NCBI RefSeq assembly: GCF_917563925.1
Contig: NZ_CAKJTJ010000013.1
Span: 1 to 64,000 of the forward strand
Direction: 5' to 3'
Length of the DNA: 64,000 bases
Source of the DNA: Sutcliffiella rhizosphaerae
GTDB lineage: Bacteria > Bacillota > Bacilli > Bacillales > Bacillaceae_I
How positions within the stretch are numbered: the stretch's first letter is position 1; each line of letters starts with the position of its first letter. Position numbers and translations under genes: made by a program. The notes beneath the pieces were generated by a model. That model worked only from the letters and a program-made list of their open reading frames with translations. It did no database searches and was not told the DNA's origin. Of this stretch, positions 1 to 7,694 are shown piece after piece.

Positions 1-118
1 CCGCCCGCTTCCTTCAGATTCCACGTCGCCATGGACACCCTTGCGTTAAGCTAACTGCTACTTCTGTCTTCACAGTTCGGGACTTGCACCCTATAGATTG
101 CACCCATGCCGGGCGCAC
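1..118 (-). mobile_element. 5' end of a group IIC intron (partial)
   Basis: Read on the minus strand from 118 downwards, the sequence begins GTGCGCCCGGCATGGGTGCA. It continues with the blocks TCTATAGGGTG, AGTCCCGAACTGTGAAG, CAGTTAGC, TAACGCAAGGGTGTCC and GGAATCTGAAGGAAGC. These are the domain I consensus blocks of bacterial class C group II introns such as the Oceanobacillus iheyensis intron. The 5' splice boundary falls directly after the T-tract of a terminator hairpin, the usual class C insertion site. Only about 118 bases lie in the window, so any intron-encoded reverse transcriptase would be outside it. The family call is firm; intactness cannot be judged. Confidence 0.88.
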
Positions 119-157
119 ATAAAAAACCACCTTCCTCACATGCGCAAGAAAGGTGGT
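119..157 (-). terminator. Terminator behind the TPP aptamer, used as intron target
   Basis: On the minus strand an 8-bp stem ACCACCTT/AAGGTGGT (150-157 with 126-133) is followed by TTTTTAT, then the intron starts. It lies about 50 nt downstream of the TPP aptamer, so it is probably the riboswitch attenuator, though no antiterminator partner was worked out. Confidence 0.8.
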
Positions 158-205
158 GAATACACGTATATCACTAAAAAACAATCATAATAGTAAGCAG
201 TGTTC

Positions 206-300
206 CGCCCCACTTCCCTACGCTGGTGTTAACCAGATCAGGTTCTAAGAGTCTTGAAGTCACACTTCAATCTCAGCCTTATAAAGGCACCCCTAGTGGT
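206..300 (-). promoter_or_regulatory. TPP (thi-box) riboswitch aptamer
   Basis: The minus strand carries the conserved thi-box elements in order: GGGGTGCC, GGCTGAGA, AACCTGATCTGGTTAACACC and CAGCGTAGGGAAGTGG. These are the pyrimidine-sensing and pyrophosphate-sensing arms of the thiamine pyrophosphate aptamer. A thiamine biosynthesis or transport gene should follow at lower coordinates, beyond the window and beyond the intron. Confidence 0.95.
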
Positions 301-340
301 ATGTTCGTATTAAGTTATCGGAAAGTAATTTCTGATAATT

Positions 341-368
341 ATCATATCAGCTTTTTCTTTTTTGTCAA
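341..368 (-). promoter_or_regulatory. Sigma-A-type promoter for the TPP leader
   Basis: On the minus strand TTGACA (368-363) is separated by 16 bp from TATGAT (346-341). The aptamer begins about 40 bp downstream, a normal leader geometry. Confidence 0.65.
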
Positions 369-377
369 AGAGGAATT

Positions 378-1658
378 TTAAACGGACGCTGATTTTTCTA
401 AACTCGATGGAACCTCCTCTTCTTCTGTCGAATGCTTTGGCAACGTAAACAGATAGAAAAGTCCTACAAATAATAAGCAGCCACCTACAAGAAGATGAAG
501 TCCTTCAATCGTTAATGTCTTCTGAAATGTCAAAGCGATGACGCCAAGTGTTATGGATTGGGATAGCATCATCAATGGAGTAATCCATCCTTGTACACGC
601 CCCATCATTTTCGGATCTACAATTCTTGGCAGCCACCCGCCAATTCCTATATTCACATAAGGTAGCCCAAGTCCAATAAGTGCAGTGAATGCTAAGTAAT
701 AGTAAACGGTTGAACTATACCCACTAGCAACAACAAATGCTCCTGATATTCCAAGTCCGATAATAACCATCTGATAAAGCTTTAATTTTTTTGACATCAT
801 CGAAGCTACTATACTGCCTAACAATACAGATATACCAAAAACTATTCCCATTATCACCATGAATTGCTCGTAATCCTCTGGTGCCAGTTTGTATTTAAGA
901 ATGTACGCTGGCATAACGGATAATCCCCCATTTACAATTCCAAAAACAAAGAAACCGATAATTAAATATACGAGCAAGGGGTTCTTTAGAATGTAGACTA
1001 ATCCTTCTTTAAAGTCATTAGCGACAAATTTAATATTTAACTGGTTCCATTTATGACTGCCATTCGGCAATAATATTTTGCTGTCCAATTTGCAAGCTTT
1101 TATGAGGATAGCACTTATCATGTAAGTGACAAAGCAGACAAGTATTGCTCCTTGTAATCCGAACGTCCAATAAATAAAGATGCCAAGTGCATTTCCAAAA
1201 AGCATAAACAAGCTGCTCGTCATTTGGTTTAAACCTGCTGCAACCGTATATTCATCCTTCGTGAGGATTCCTTGAATGATTGCTGCCTGTGCAGGATGGA
1301 AAAACTTTGACACAGCACTTCGAAGGAACAATAAGGCAAACACTAATGGCATCCAGTCAATGTAAACTGCCCCCATTAGGGCTAGTGAAAGAATCGCACA
1401 TATGTAATCACTATAAATGGCTATTTTTTGGCGGTTCATTCTATCAGCTAGAACACCTACGAGAAAAAATACAGCGAGTGTAGGTAAAGAATACATAAGC
1501 TCTGTTAAAGCTGCATAAAACGGTTGTTCCGAGTATCTATCTAACAAATACAACATCATGGCTGCAATACCAATAATACTACCCATCATTGAAGTAAACG
1601 AAGACCAAAACAATAAACTATAATTTCGATTTTTAAAAATATAAATCATTTCTCTCAT
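378..1658 (-). CDS. Major facilitator superfamily efflux protein
   Basis: A 426-residue polytopic membrane protein of the 12-helix MFS type. After the second helix it has the signature loop GVLADRMNRQK (near residues 63-73), the MFS motif A, and the two halves are joined by a hydrophilic loop around residues 190-215. The overall look resembles the MFS_3 group (EntS or macrolide-efflux-like exporters), so drug or siderophore export is likely, but substrate is not readable. The start follows GGAGGAAG at 7 nt spacing. It is transcribed alone, with the TPP leader promoter immediately behind its stop codon. Confidence 0.8.
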   Translation of the reverse strand: MREMIYIFKNRNYSLLFWSSFTSMMGSIIGIAAMMLYLLDRYSEQPFYAALTELMYSLPTLAVFFLVGVLADRMNRQKIAIYSDYICAILSLALMGAVYIDWMPLVFALLFLRSAVSKFFHPAQAAIIQGILTKDEYTVAAGLNQMTSSLFMLFGNALGIFIYWTFGLQGAILVCFVTYMISAILIKACKLDSKILLPNGSHKWNQLNIKFVANDFKEGLVYILKNPLLVYLIIGFFVFGIVNGGLSVMPAYILKYKLAPEDYEQFMVIMGIVFGISVLLGSIVASMMSKKLKLYQMVIIGLGISGAFVVASGYSSTVYYYLAFTALIGLGLPYVNIGIGGWLPRIVDPKMMGRVQGWITPLMMLSQSITLGVIALTFQKTLTIEGLHLLVGGCLLFVGLFYLFTLPKHSTEEEEVPSSLEKSASV

Positions 1659-1913
1659 TTAACTTCCTCCACCCTATCCATTATCTAATTGTATTTTATT
1701 AATTTTAGAAAATTCAAGTAACCGCCTATTGGGACTTTTTTTCTCAGCCTATAGTTGGAGGAAGTGTAGGCTTTAAATCCATGCAAAGAAATATGTTTGG
1801 CTTGCCCAACATATTTGAAACAGGAGAATTTTTCATATTAATAATATTGGTTTATGACCAAGATTGGTTTGGAATTTATGTTTGAGACTGTTCGACCTTA
1901 CTACACTTCTACT

Positions 1914-1959
1914 AAAAAAAATAGTAGCACAAACCATAAGCTTGGTCTGAACTACTATT
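1914..1959 (-). terminator. Terminator of the penicillin-binding protein gene
   Basis: An 8-bp outer stem AATAGTAG/CTACTATT encloses a second hairpin and is followed on the minus strand by a run of T. It lies just after the stop codon at 1973. The rest of 1659-1913 shows no gene. Confidence 0.75.
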
Positions 1960-1972
1960 GTTAGCATGTTTA

Positions 1973-4054
1973 TCAATTATCGTCTTCCTTGCCTTTCTTT
2001 TTTTTCTGCTCTTTTTCTTCTTTTTTCTTTTCTTTCTCACGTTTCTTTTCTTCCTTTTTCCGTTTCTTTTCTTGTTCTTTCTCTTTCTTTTTACGTTGCT
2101 TTTCTTCTTCTTTCTTTTCATTACGCTGTTCATTTTCTTGATTTTGTTGGTTTTTATCTTGATTTATCTTTTTTTTTAATGAAGATGGTAGGTTAAAAGA
2201 TTCTTTCGGTTCTCCTTTTAATGCTTCGCTTACCACCTGCTGAAATACTTTCGCAGAAGGACTTCCAGCTCCCGAGATGATAGGTAAGACATTTTCCGAT
2301 GACTCTTTATCAAAGCCAATCCAAAATGCACCGACTATCTGAGGGGTATAGCCGACAAACCATTGGTTAGAGGTAGCACGATGGTTATTGTCACTCGTTT
2401 GAGTGGAACCTGTTTTCCCAGCAACTTCACGTCCATCGATGATAGCATTTTTTCCGCTGCCTTCTTCCACTACACCTTTAAGCATAAAGTTCATTTTTTC
2501 CACTGCATTTTCAGAAAAGACCCTCTCTTTCTCTTCTTTAAATGCAGCCACTTCTTCTCCCGTTACCGTCTCAATTTTCACAATAGCATGAGACTCTATC
2601 AGTTCCCCATTATTGGCATAGACAGAATAAGCTTCCGCCATATGTTTTGGAGATACACCATAAAAGCCACCTAAAGCGATATTCCCAAGTTTGCGATCCT
2701 CTTTTTCATCAACTGGGAGGTATAGCTTTTTGGCAGCGTCCATCCCCTTTTGGATACCCATATCATAAAGAAGAGAGACCGCGGGAACATTATATGATTG
2801 TAACACCGCATCATACATACTTACTTCCCCACGAAAATCAAGTGTGTGGTTTTGAGGAGCATACTCCCCAAACTCAGTAGGCGAATCATTTAACATATCA
2901 TAAATGTCATAGCCCTCTTCCAATGCCGGGGTATAAACCAGTAATGGTTTTGCCGTTGAACCAGGTGGTTTCTTTAATCGAGAAGCTCTATTAAAGTCGC
3001 GGTACTGATAATCTCTACCGCCAATCATGCCAAGAATTCCTCCGGTTTTTGGATCAAGCAACACACCACTGCTTTGTGCTAATTCCCCATTTGGTGCTGA
3101 TGGAAAGTTTTCCGGATCTTCATAAACCTTTTCAAGTGCTTCTTGTACTTTTGGCTCAAGTGTTGTATAAATGCGAAAGCCTCCTGCAAGAATTTCACTT
3201 TCACTTATTCCATACATTCTTTCTGCTTCTTCTATTATATAATCTGTAAAACTTGGATATTTTGCTTTATATGGATCAATATTTCTTGTTTCAAGTTTTA
3301 ATTCCTCTTGCTTCGCTTCTTCCACTTGATCAGCTGTAATAAATCCTTGTTCATACATTAGATGTAACACTAAGTTTCGTCGTTGCACAGAGCGTTCCTC
3401 ATTGTTAAGTGGGGATAATGCTGAAGGTGCCTTAATTAATCCTGCTAAAGTAGCTGCTTCTGACAATGTTAGTTCTTTAGGATCTTTTGCAAAATAAACC
3501 GCAGCTGCACGTTTGATTCCCCATGCACCTTCACCGAAATAAATTTGATTTAAGTAAAGACTGATGATTTGATCCTTTGAATAGGCTTTCTCCACTTTTT
3601 TTGCTAAAAAGAATTCATCTGCTTTTCGTTTCAACGTTTTATCATGGGATAAGAAAACATTCTTAGCCAATTGCTGTGTTATCGTACTTCCACCTTGAAC
3701 ATAGCTCCCGGCCTTTACATTTGTTGCCAATGCTCTCACGGTCCCTACAAAATCAAATCCATCATGTTCATAAAAACGTTGGTCTTCTACTGCCACAACC
3801 GCTTGCTTCATGATGTCCGGAATATCTTCTGATGATACTCCTTCAATCTGATTCGATGTTATTCTGCTAGCCACTTCCCCGTGACGGTCATAAATGACAG
3901 ATGATTGAGGTAATGGATCCGTTAATGCACTCACATCTCTTGAATTAATATATATTTGCATTCCAATAAGTATAATTAATGCAAGCAAACCTCCTATGAG
4001 GAGCAAAGCTCTAAAACTCACTAATGGTTTGCGTGTATTTACTCTTTCAGCCAT
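1973..4054 (-). CDS. Class A penicillin-binding protein (transglycosylase/transpeptidase)
   Basis: A bifunctional peptidoglycan synthase of 693 residues, anchored by one membrane helix (residues 14-34). The glycosyltransferase domain shows E90 in EDQRFYEHDGF, GGSTITQQLAKN (121-132), the KRKADE motif with E147, and LNQIYFG. The transpeptidase domain has the active serine S366 in STAK, the SYN motif at 420-422 and KTG at 547-549, so both activities look intact. The C-terminus from about residue 627 is a long Lys/Glu-rich, nearly two-letter tail, which inflates antisense reading frames there. Length and order fit the PbpG/PbpF group of Bacillus, but the exact orthologue is undecided. Start ATG lies behind GGGGG. 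Confidence 0.93.
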   Translation of the reverse strand: MAERVNTRKPLVSFRALLLIGGLLALIILIGMQIYINSRDVSALTDPLPQSSVIYDRHGEVASRITSNQIEGVSSEDIPDIMKQAVVAVEDQRFYEHDGFDFVGTVRALATNVKAGSYVQGGSTITQQLAKNVFLSHDKTLKRKADEFFLAKKVEKAYSKDQIISLYLNQIYFGEGAWGIKRAAAVYFAKDPKELTLSEAATLAGLIKAPSALSPLNNEERSVQRRNLVLHLMYEQGFITADQVEEAKQEELKLETRNIDPYKAKYPSFTDYIIEEAERMYGISESEILAGGFRIYTTLEPKVQEALEKVYEDPENFPSAPNGELAQSSGVLLDPKTGGILGMIGGRDYQYRDFNRASRLKKPPGSTAKPLLVYTPALEEGYDIYDMLNDSPTEFGEYAPQNHTLDFRGEVSMYDAVLQSYNVPAVSLLYDMGIQKGMDAAKKLYLPVDEKEDRKLGNIALGGFYGVSPKHMAEAYSVYANNGELIESHAIVKIETVTGEEVAAFKEEKERVFSENAVEKMNFMLKGVVEEGSGKNAIIDGREVAGKTGSTQTSDNNHRATSNQWFVGYTPQIVGAFWIGFDKESSENVLPIISGAGSPSAKVFQQVVSEALKGEPKESFNLPSSLKKKINQDKNQQNQENEQRNEKKEEEKQRKKKEKEQEKKRKKEEKKREKEKKKEEKEQKKKKGKEDDN

Positions 4055-4560
4055 GACAACCCCCTATAGTTGCAACAAAATCTTCATAGTTATTCGTAAG
4101 GTTACAGTACTTTTTTAGGGTACTGTTATTAGATATAAAAATGAAAAGTTTTCCTATGTAGATAATAACACTCCCTTAACTGAAACACTATTACATACCC
4201 TTTTTCTCCGTATATGAATCCCCCATAATAAGCTTGATAGTGGCTTTTGAGGAAAAGGTTTGGAGTACAGCTCATGTCGTTGGCTTCGTATACAGTCTTA
4301 AATATTGTTTACGATTTTGATGTAAGTAATATTGGAATTTATGGCACCAAAAGACTAAGTAGAAATTTTTACTATCCTTACTTAAAATTTATTCGATGTC
4401 CAAGTTATCGTTCGTCTTGCATGCTCTAAAATCAATCATCCTTTCATATACTCACACACTATCTTCTTATGATCCTTTTACAAAGTTTTAAATGATTAGC
4501 AATCGGGTATTTATAAATCAACAATATGATAAATTTAATCAGATAAGGAGTAGATATGAG
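4055..4560. other. Intergenic stretch without a supported gene
   Basis: About 500 AT-rich bases between the divergent PBP and UspA genes. A short inverted repeat ACAGTAC/GTACTGT sits near 4112-4134. A 60-codon plus-strand frame at 4247-4429 has no ribosome binding site and no recognisable features, so I do not call it. Confidence 0.5.
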
Positions 4561-5076
4561 ATGAATGTCTTTCAAAACATATTAATTGCTTATGATGGTT
4601 CTGAAAGTAGCTTAAAAGCTGTTAGAATGGGAATTGATATGAAAAAGAAAATGGGAACTAACATTACCATTGTGCATGTTTTAGAAGAAACGCCAGTAAC
4701 TGTCCCAATTCAATCTACTAGACCTGATGCTTTGCCGACTGGTACCATGGGGAATGTCGATGGTCTAAATATCTATACTCATAGTGTAAAAGAACAAATG
4801 CCAGGTCAAAGGCACGTTGCAGATACACAAGGAGATTCCACTCAGGAAATGTTAAATGAGATTCACGCCATTCTTTCAAATGAAAGACTGGAAGCTCCAG
4901 TAGAAGTTCTCCAAGGGGACCCAGCAAAATCTATCTGTAATTTTGCTAATACACATGAAAGCGACCTAATAATAATTGGTAGCAGAGGTCTTGGTGGTCT
5001 AAAAAAACTGATTCTTGGCAGTGTCAGTGATAAAGTAACTAACACCGCTGAGTGTCCAGTTTTAATTGCAAAATAA
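4561..5076 (+). CDS. Universal stress protein, UspA family
   Basis: A 171-residue cytosolic nucleotide-binding stress protein. It starts with the first strand NILIAYDGSESS and ends with GSRGLGGLKKLILGSVSD, which holds the ATP-binding G-x2-G-x9-GS motif, then CPVLIAK. A longer in-frame ATG exists at 4492, but AAGGAG at 4545-4550 places the true start at 4561 with 10 nt spacing. A variable insert around residues 50-90 is typical of Bacillus members. It is monocistronic and ends in a strong terminator. Confidence 0.9.
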   Translation: MNVFQNILIAYDGSESSLKAVRMGIDMKKKMGTNITIVHVLEETPVTVPIQSTRPDALPTGTMGNVDGLNIYTHSVKEQMPGQRHVADTQGDSTQEMLNEIHAILSNERLEAPVEVLQGDPAKSICNFANTHESDLIIIGSRGLGGLKKLILGSVSDKVTNTAECPVLIAK

Positions 5077-5093
5077 AATAAAGGCAAGTCTCA

Positions 5094-5127
5094 AGCAAGG
5101 TTTCCAATTGGAGCCTTGCTTTTTTTC
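5094..5127 (+). terminator. Terminator after uspA
   Basis: AGCAAGG pairs with CCTTGCT around a 13-nt loop and is followed by seven T residues. Confidence 0.85.
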
Positions 5128-5184
5128 ACCAAATTTTGGGCATATGCATATCTTATAGGGAATTGAATAGAAGGGAGAAACCCT

Positions 5185-5604
5185 ATGAATTTTTATCGTC
5201 AACTTAACTTCCCTCCAATGGGACCTCCTGGCGGGGGCCAAGGTCCAGGGTTTGGACCACCTACAGGAGGTCCTCCTGGATTTGGACCTCCTGGTCAATC
5301 AGTTAGTCCTGGTGGCGGAGGACCAGGTAGTGGACCACCTACTAGCCCACCACCCTCCACTCCACCACTTGAAACAGTAAGCTTTGGGGCTCCAGGAGGA
5401 CCAACTGCATTTGCTGTTGATCCTGGTGCATTTTTCGGTTGTCTTTATCGATTTACTTGGGTAAGGCTAAATAACGGGGAGTCATTCTGGTTTTATCCTA
5501 CATTTATTGGAAGAAGGTCTGTTGCCGGATACCGTTGGTTCTTCTTTAGATGGGTATATTTCGGGATTGACACAAACAGAATCCGCTCGTTTCAATGTGT
5601 TTGA
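5185..5604 (+). CDS. Small Pro/Gly-rich protein with aromatic C-terminal domain
   Basis: A 139-residue protein. The first 75 residues are low-complexity Gly/Pro/Ser with repeated GPP and FGPP units. The C-terminal part is an aromatic domain with RFTWVRLNNGESFWFYP and RSVAGYRWFFFRWVYFGID. I recall similar unannotated small proteins in spore-forming Bacillaceae, but no function is known to me. No signal peptide or membrane segment is visible. The start follows AGAAGGGAG. Confidence 0.7.
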   Translation: MNFYRQLNFPPMGPPGGGQGPGFGPPTGGPPGFGPPGQSVSPGGGGPGSGPPTSPPPSTPPLETVSFGAPGGPTAFAVDPGAFFGCLYRFTWVRLNNGESFWFYPTFIGRRSVAGYRWFFFRWVYFGIDTNRIRSFQCV

Positions 5605-5615
5605 TTAGAAAAGCT

Positions 5616-5718
5616 TGGGCGCCTTGTTTAGCCCCGACAAACATAATATCAGTCGGTGAGAAGGTTGGGTTTTACCTTCCTAAAGGATAGGCTTAAGACC
5701 TTGAAGGGCTAAACAAAC
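5616..5718. repeat. Hairpin-type intergenic element
   Basis: A perfect 11-bp inverted repeat TTGTTTAGCCC (5624-5634) / GGGCTAAACAA (5706-5716) closes an approximately 93-bp element with smaller internal stems such as AAGGT/ACCTT. It lies between a gene end and a separate terminator and has no T-tract of its own. The layout resembles palindromic interspersed elements that I recall from Bacillaceae genomes. Whether it is repeated in this genome cannot be seen here. Confidence 0.5.
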
Positions 5719-5750
5719 AAAACACACCACATAATTGCGGTGTGTTTTGT
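5717..5750. terminator. Bidirectional terminator
   Basis: ACAAAACACACC pairs with GGTGTGTTTTGT, a 12-bp perfect stem with A/T flanks on both sides. It serves the gene ending at 5604 on one strand and the gene ending at 5750 on the other. Confidence 0.85.
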
Positions 5751-6079
5751 TATCCTTGTATTCTTTTAGCCTCAATATTTACTTCTTCATCGTTTTCTTT
5801 CATTTTGTTTATCATATTGTGAAATGCGCTCCATTTAGACAATTTATCAATTGCTTCCTTTTCTGATTGAACTCCAGTTACTTTAAAGGAATTGTCATTG
5901 ACTGAAACTTCATATGCTGGCTGGGCTGCTTTTTGTTCTTTTCTGTTTTTTTCGCGTTCCATATGCCGATTTATTCTTCTAACACTTTTTGCATCCTTTT
6001 TCAACCCTGAACCATCTTCTGCGTACTTTGCCTTTTCCATCAATGTTTGGTTCTTTCTTTTTAGTGTATTGTTATTCAA
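5750..6079 (-). CDS. Small basic hypothetical protein, second gene of a pair
   Basis: A 109-residue soluble protein starting MNNNTLKRKNQTLMEKAKYA. It has many Lys, Arg and Glu residues in the first half and a short globular-looking tail. The start is a TTG at 6079 preceded by GGAGGG at 7 nt. An in-frame upstream ATG at 6148 would overlap the preceding gene and lacks a ribosome site. It follows the 49-residue gene by 13 bases and is probably co-transcribed. I do not recognise the family. Confidence 0.65.
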   Translation of the reverse strand: MNNNTLKRKNQTLMEKAKYAEDGSGLKKDAKSVRRINRHMEREKNRKEQKAAQPAYEVSVNDNSFKVTGVQSEKEAIDKLSKWSAFHNMINKMKENDEEVNIEAKRIQG

Positions 6080-6092
6080 GGAAATACCCTCC

Positions 6093-6242
6093 TTATTGTT
6101 GCTCTTCTTTGCGGTGTGTGTTGCTTTGTGTTCTTTGTCGTGAAGCAACTAATCTATTGGTGTGCCCGATGGCTCGATGTTTTGCTTGCGATTTAAAAAG
6201 AGCCTGTCGCTTCTCCAACTTTGCCTTTAATCGTTTTTTCAC
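6093..6242 (-). CDS. 49-residue basic peptide gene, GTG start
   Basis: A short frame begins at GTG (6242-6240), 7 nt behind GGGAGGA, and encodes a highly basic peptide starting MKKRLKAKLEKRQALFKSQA and ending KEEQQ. The next gene's ribosome site follows its stop directly, supporting an operon. The charge suggests nucleic-acid or spore association, but I do not recognise it and assign no function. Confidence 0.6.
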   Translation of the reverse strand: MKKRLKAKLEKRQALFKSQAKHRAIGHTNRLVASRQRTQSNTHRKEEQQ

Positions 6243-6312
6243 ATCAATTCCTCCCTCATCTCTTACTTAATATTTACCCTCGATACCTAATGATAAAACC
6301 GGAAAAAATGTA

Positions 6313-6361
6313 TTGATTTTTTGGTAAGCTTCCACTATAATCAAACCTAACGAACGTTAGG
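6313..6361 (+). promoter_or_regulatory. Promoter with TetR-type palindromic operator
   Basis: TTGATT (6313-6318), 17 bp, then TATAAT (6336-6341). A 16-bp palindrome CCTAACGAACGTTAGG follows at 6346-6361 and covers the expected transcription start. The position is that of an autoregulatory operator for the TetR protein encoded directly downstream. Confidence 0.85.
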
Positions 6362-6382
6362 AAGGTTAGTGAGGTGAAAGAC

Positions 6383-6979
6383 ATGACATTACCGACGCAT
6401 GAGCGAATAAAATTACATGCTCTTAAACTTTTTGCACAAAAGGGGTATTTCGGAACATCACTAAACGATGTAGCAACCATGGTTGGAATAAAAAAACCAT
6501 CTTTATATGCACACTACAAAAATAAAGATGATTTGTATCAGTCCATTCTTAAAGAATTAATGGACCTCTTTTCCAAAAGAGTTTCTTTGTCATCAATACA
6601 ATTGGAACAACTTTCTACTAAAGAGCTTTTATACTTATTTACAAATAAAATAGTAGACTTTTGGAAAGACGATACATTAGGTCTTTTATATAAGCGCACT
6701 GTGTTGTTCCCAGAAGAAAAGTTTCGTACCACGATTCAAGAGCAATTCTTACAAACAGAAGCTTATACAACTGATATACTTTATTCGATTTTAGAAAAAG
6801 GACAACAACAAGGGGATATTCCAAAACAACCTTTCGAACCCCTCATTCACGCATATTATTGTTTAATTGATGGTCTTTTTGTTCAACGGTTCTTGTATTC
6901 TTCCTCTGATTATGACGTTAAAGTAAAACATGCTTTTGAACATTTTTGGAAAGCAACAGAAATAGGAGTGGAAAAATAA
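6383..6979 (+). CDS. TetR-family repressor of the adjoining SMR efflux pair
   Basis: A 198-residue regulator. The N-terminal helix-turn-helix is standard: LKLFAQKGYFGTSLNDVA, then GIKKPSLYAHYKNKDDLY. The rest is a variable ligand-binding domain. The ATG at 6383 has GAGGTG 6 nt upstream; a GTG at 6374 is part of that ribosome site. Its stop codon overlaps the ATG of the first SMR gene (TAATG). The order TetR-SMR-SMR matches B. subtilis yvdT-yvdS-yvdR, which I take as the likely counterpart. Control by the palindrome upstream is inferred. Confidence 0.88.
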   Translation: MTLPTHERIKLHALKLFAQKGYFGTSLNDVATMVGIKKPSLYAHYKNKDDLYQSILKELMDLFSKRVSLSSIQLEQLSTKELLYLFTNKIVDFWKDDTLGLLYKRTVLFPEEKFRTTIQEQFLQTEAYTTDILYSILEKGQQQGDIPKQPFEPLIHAYYCLIDGLFVQRFLYSSSDYDVKVKHAFEHFWKATEIGVEK

Positions 6980-7332
6980 TGCCTTGGGTTTATATTTTTT
7001 TTGCTGGTTTATTAGAAATAGTTTGGGTTCTAGGACTTAGATTCTCAGAAGGGTTTACCGTTTTGGTCCCGAGTATTCTAACTATTATCACACTTGGTAT
7101 CAGTTTTTATTTATTTTCAAAATCTCTAAAATTTTTACCGATTGGTACGGCTTACGCTATTTTTACCGGTTTTGGAGCAGCTGGAACTGCTGTCGTAGGT
7201 ATATTCTTCTTTCATGAATCTGCGAGCTTTTCAAAGCTCTTTTTTATTGGACTCATGCTTGCGGGAATTATGGGCTTAAAAATGACAACGGGTTATCAGG
7301 ATGAACCGGAAGTGGAAAAGGAGGGGATTTAG
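6979..7332 (+). CDS. Small multidrug resistance (SMR) protein, subunit 1
   Basis: A 117-residue four-helix EmrE-type exporter. The first helix carries the essential membrane glutamate in AGLLEIVWVLGLR (E13). The GTAYAIFTGFGAAGTA segment in the third helix is the family signature. The protein has a longer charged C-terminus (DEPEVEKEG) than its partner. Start and stop overlap the neighbouring genes, so the three genes are translationally coupled. Paired SMR genes usually make obligate heterodimers. Substrates could be quaternary ammonium compounds or guanidinium; this is not decidable here. Confidence 0.9.
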   Translation: MPWVYIFFAGLLEIVWVLGLRFSEGFTVLVPSILTIITLGISFYLFSKSLKFLPIGTAYAIFTGFGAAGTAVVGIFFFHESASFSKLFFIGLMLAGIMGLKMTTGYQDEPEVEKEGI

Positions 7333-7647
7333 ATGGCATGGTTTTTTCTTTTTCTTGCAGGTGTTTGTGAAATAGGTGCTGTTATATCTTTGAAACTAGC
7401 CGAAGGGTTTAAACGACTCATCCCTTCTATCTGTTTTGTTGTAATCGGTATGATGAGTTTTTATTTTCTCTCACTAGCACTAACTGTAATACCAATGGGT
7501 ACTGCTTACGCTATTTGGACAGGTATTGGAAGTGCGGGGAGCGTCCTGTTGGGAATGATCCTTTTTAAAGAACCTAAAGATAGAATGCGTATCGTATTTT
7601 TATCCTTTATTATTATAGGAGTCATTGGACTTAAAATGACTCATTAA
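7333..7647 (+). CDS. Small multidrug resistance (SMR) protein, subunit 2
   Basis: A 104-residue partner of the preceding SMR gene, beginning immediately after its stop codon. It has the same E13 position in LAGVCEIGAVISLKLAEG and the signature GTAYAIWTGIGSAGSV. The pair differs in loop charge, as expected for opposite membrane topologies in a heterodimer. The operon ends in a strong terminator overlapping the stop codon. Confidence 0.9.
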   Translation: MAWFFLFLAGVCEIGAVISLKLAEGFKRLIPSICFVVIGMMSFYFLSLALTVIPMGTAYAIWTGIGSAGSVLLGMILFKEPKDRMRIVFLSFIIIGVIGLKMTH

Positions 7648-7686
7648 AAAAAGCCATTCCAGAATCCACTTCTGGAATGGCTTTTT
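7646..7686. terminator. Bidirectional terminator
   Basis: AAAAAGCCATTCCAGAA pairs fully with TTCTGGAATGGCTTTTT. It serves the SMR operon and the converging symporter gene. Confidence 0.92.
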
Positions 7687-7694
7687 CATATATT

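Noticed and set aside
1912-2196. Phe-rich and Lys-rich frames at the PBP end
   Set aside because: They are shadows of the Lys/Glu-rich C-terminal tail of the penicillin-binding protein.
4247-4429. 60-codon plus-strand frame before uspA
   Set aside because: No ribosome site, unusual composition and no recognisable feature.
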